A stretch of DNA of 5,221 bases from an uncultured Holophagales bacterium (GTDB lineage: Bacteria > Acidobacteriota > Thermoanaerobaculia > UBA5066): assembly GCA_937927565.1 (NCBI GenBank), contig CALBDV010000812.1, forward strand, positions 1-5,221. Direction: 5' to 3'. Made by a program: the position numbers and the translations under genes. A model generated the notes under the pieces. It was not told the DNA's origin. It saw nothing but the letters and a program-made list of their open reading frames with translations, and ran no database searches. The stretch's first letter is position 1; every line of letters starts with the position of its first letter. Positions 4,424 through 5,221 of this stretch are shown in pieces.

Positions 4424-5221
4424 CACCGGGTTCTCGCGCCGCGACAGGGCGATCCGCACCGCCGCCTCGAGGACGACGCCGCAGCTCCCGGGGGTGTGCT
4501 CCACCCTGTGGATCCGGGCCTGCATGGCCGAGAGCCACGGGAGCTCCTCGATGAGCTGGGACATCCGGCCGAGGAGCTCGTCGACCCCGCACTCGAGCGG
4601 AAGGCCTGCCGTCTCGACGATCTCCCTCACGTCGTGGTCGGTCAGCGGCGTGATCCGGACGACCGGCGGGAGCCCCGGCCGGGAGAGGCGGATGAGGGGG
4701 CCGAAGCTCGGGTCGGAAACCACCTCCACGACGGCGTGGTCCGCCGCGGCCGAGGCGCCGGTCTCCTTCACCGCTCCCGTCGAGATGCCGAAGCGCTTCA
4801 GGAGGGACCACGCCCGTTCCCCTTCCAGCCAGACGACGTCCTCGGTCGAATCCGCCAGGAGGGCCGTCACCTCCTGGCGCGCAGCCCCGGCGTCGACGTC
4901 TTCGTACCAGACGAAATGTCCCCCCGGACGCTGACGGTGACCGGCGTACTGGACGGCGCGCGAGAGGGCGAGCGCGGCGGACTCGGGGAAGCGGTAGGAC
5001 GGGAAGGCGTGGCGCGACGCGGCGCCGACGGGGTCCGCCGCCCCCTCGCCGTGCAGGCGGACGACCCCCGCCTGGCCCATGAGGCAGAGGAGAACGGGCT
5101 TGGCGACGCCGGTCTTCCGCTCGGCGCGCAGGACGCCGCGGCGGATGCCGCGCCCGACGACCTTCGGGTCGCAGCCGCCGATGCAGGCGAAGATGACGAC
5201 GAGGGCGTCGACGCCGTCGTG
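4418..5221 (-). CDS. ADP-forming acyl-CoA synthetase-like protein, 3' part, degenerate ATP-grasp
   Basis: The gene enters from the right edge; 267 C-terminal residues are visible and the start is missing. The reading frame is open from base 5221. Visible residues 2-100 match the ligase-CoA-like domain of NDP-forming acyl-CoA synthetases and related Pat-type acetyltransferases (VDALVVIFACIGGCDP, KPVLLCLMG, then FPSYRFPESAALALSRAVQY and RQRPGG). From about 131 the ATP-grasp part begins as usual (VVWLEGERAWSLLKRFGIST). After only about 20 more residues it jumps to the late motif VVSDPSFGP (170-175), then RITPLTDHDVREIV. The lysine- and glycine-rich nucleotide-binding subdomain expected in between, and the terminal E.D.NP motif (here HRVEHTPG), are absent. 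Intact relatives make acyl-CoA and ATP reversibly, or acetylate proteins when fused to a GNAT domain. Loss of ATP binding is inferred. An N-terminal CoA-binding or GNAT domain would lie outside the window. Confidence 0.85.
   Translation of the reverse strand, partial: HDGVDALVVIFACIGGCDPKVVGRGIRRGVLRAERKTGVAKPVLLCLMGQAGVVRLHGEGAADPVGAASRHAFPSYRFPESAALALSRAVQYAGHRQRPGGHFVWYEDVDAGAARQEVTALLADSTEDVVWLEGERAWSLLKRFGISTGAVKETGASAAADHAVVEVVSDPSFGPLIRLSRPGLPPVVRITPLTDHDVREIVETAGLPLECGVDELLGRMSQLIEELPWLSAMQARIHRVEHTPGSCGVVLEAAVRIALSRRENPVK

Noticed and set aside
3630..4811. Long open frame of 393 codons on the minus strand across the exporter gene
   Set aside because: It is antisense to a well-supported LysE-type gene and overlaps the synthetase-like gene in another frame. 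The product is rich in Arg, Gly, Asp and Glu without recognisable motifs.

Overview
This is a GC-rich bacterial window with strong G/C preference at third codon positions. It encodes one tRNA gene and seven protein genes, one of which runs off the right edge. An ECF sigma factor is paired with a single-pass anti-sigma factor whose outer part resembles a TonB C-terminal domain. There is also a secreted protein with a signal peptide. Together these suggest a Gram-negative bacterium with an outer membrane. Acidobacteriota or another high-GC Gram-negative lineage would fit, but nothing in the sequence fixes the taxon.

Layout from left to right. A tRNA-Thr(CGU) gene with encoded CCA lies at 1-76 on the minus strand. 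It is preceded (at 122-151) by a good sigma70-like promoter and a leader hairpin. A small HExxH zinc-peptidase-like protein follows (156-578, minus). Next is the sigma/anti-sigma pair: the ECF sigma factor (1798-2406, minus) overlaps the anti-sigma gene (710-1801, minus) by four bases, GTGA, with a strong ribosome binding site inside the sigma gene. A sequence resembling an RpoE-type ECF promoter (GGAACTT-N17-TCTCA) lies just upstream of the sigma gene and suggests autoregulation. Upstream again are an SRPBCC-family protein (2517-2963, minus) and a secreted IPT/TIG-like protein with a Pro-Thr tail (2977-3624, minus), 13 bases apart and probably one operon. A LysE/RhtB-type transporter (3723-4391, plus) is divergent from these. 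It converges on the 3' part of an ADP-forming acyl-CoA synthetase-like gene (4418 to the right edge, minus), whose ATP-grasp region looks severely shortened.

The coherent unit is the sigma/anti-sigma pair: the anti-sigma factor would hold the sigma factor at the membrane until an envelope signal releases it. The most unusual observations are the TonB-C-like domain at the periplasmic end of a zinc-less anti-sigma factor, and the degenerate ATP-grasp region of the acyl-CoA synthetase-like protein. The remaining genes look like ordinary accessory or housekeeping functions with no proven link to each other. No mobile element or CRISPR array is visible. No stretch of 300 bases lacks a gene.
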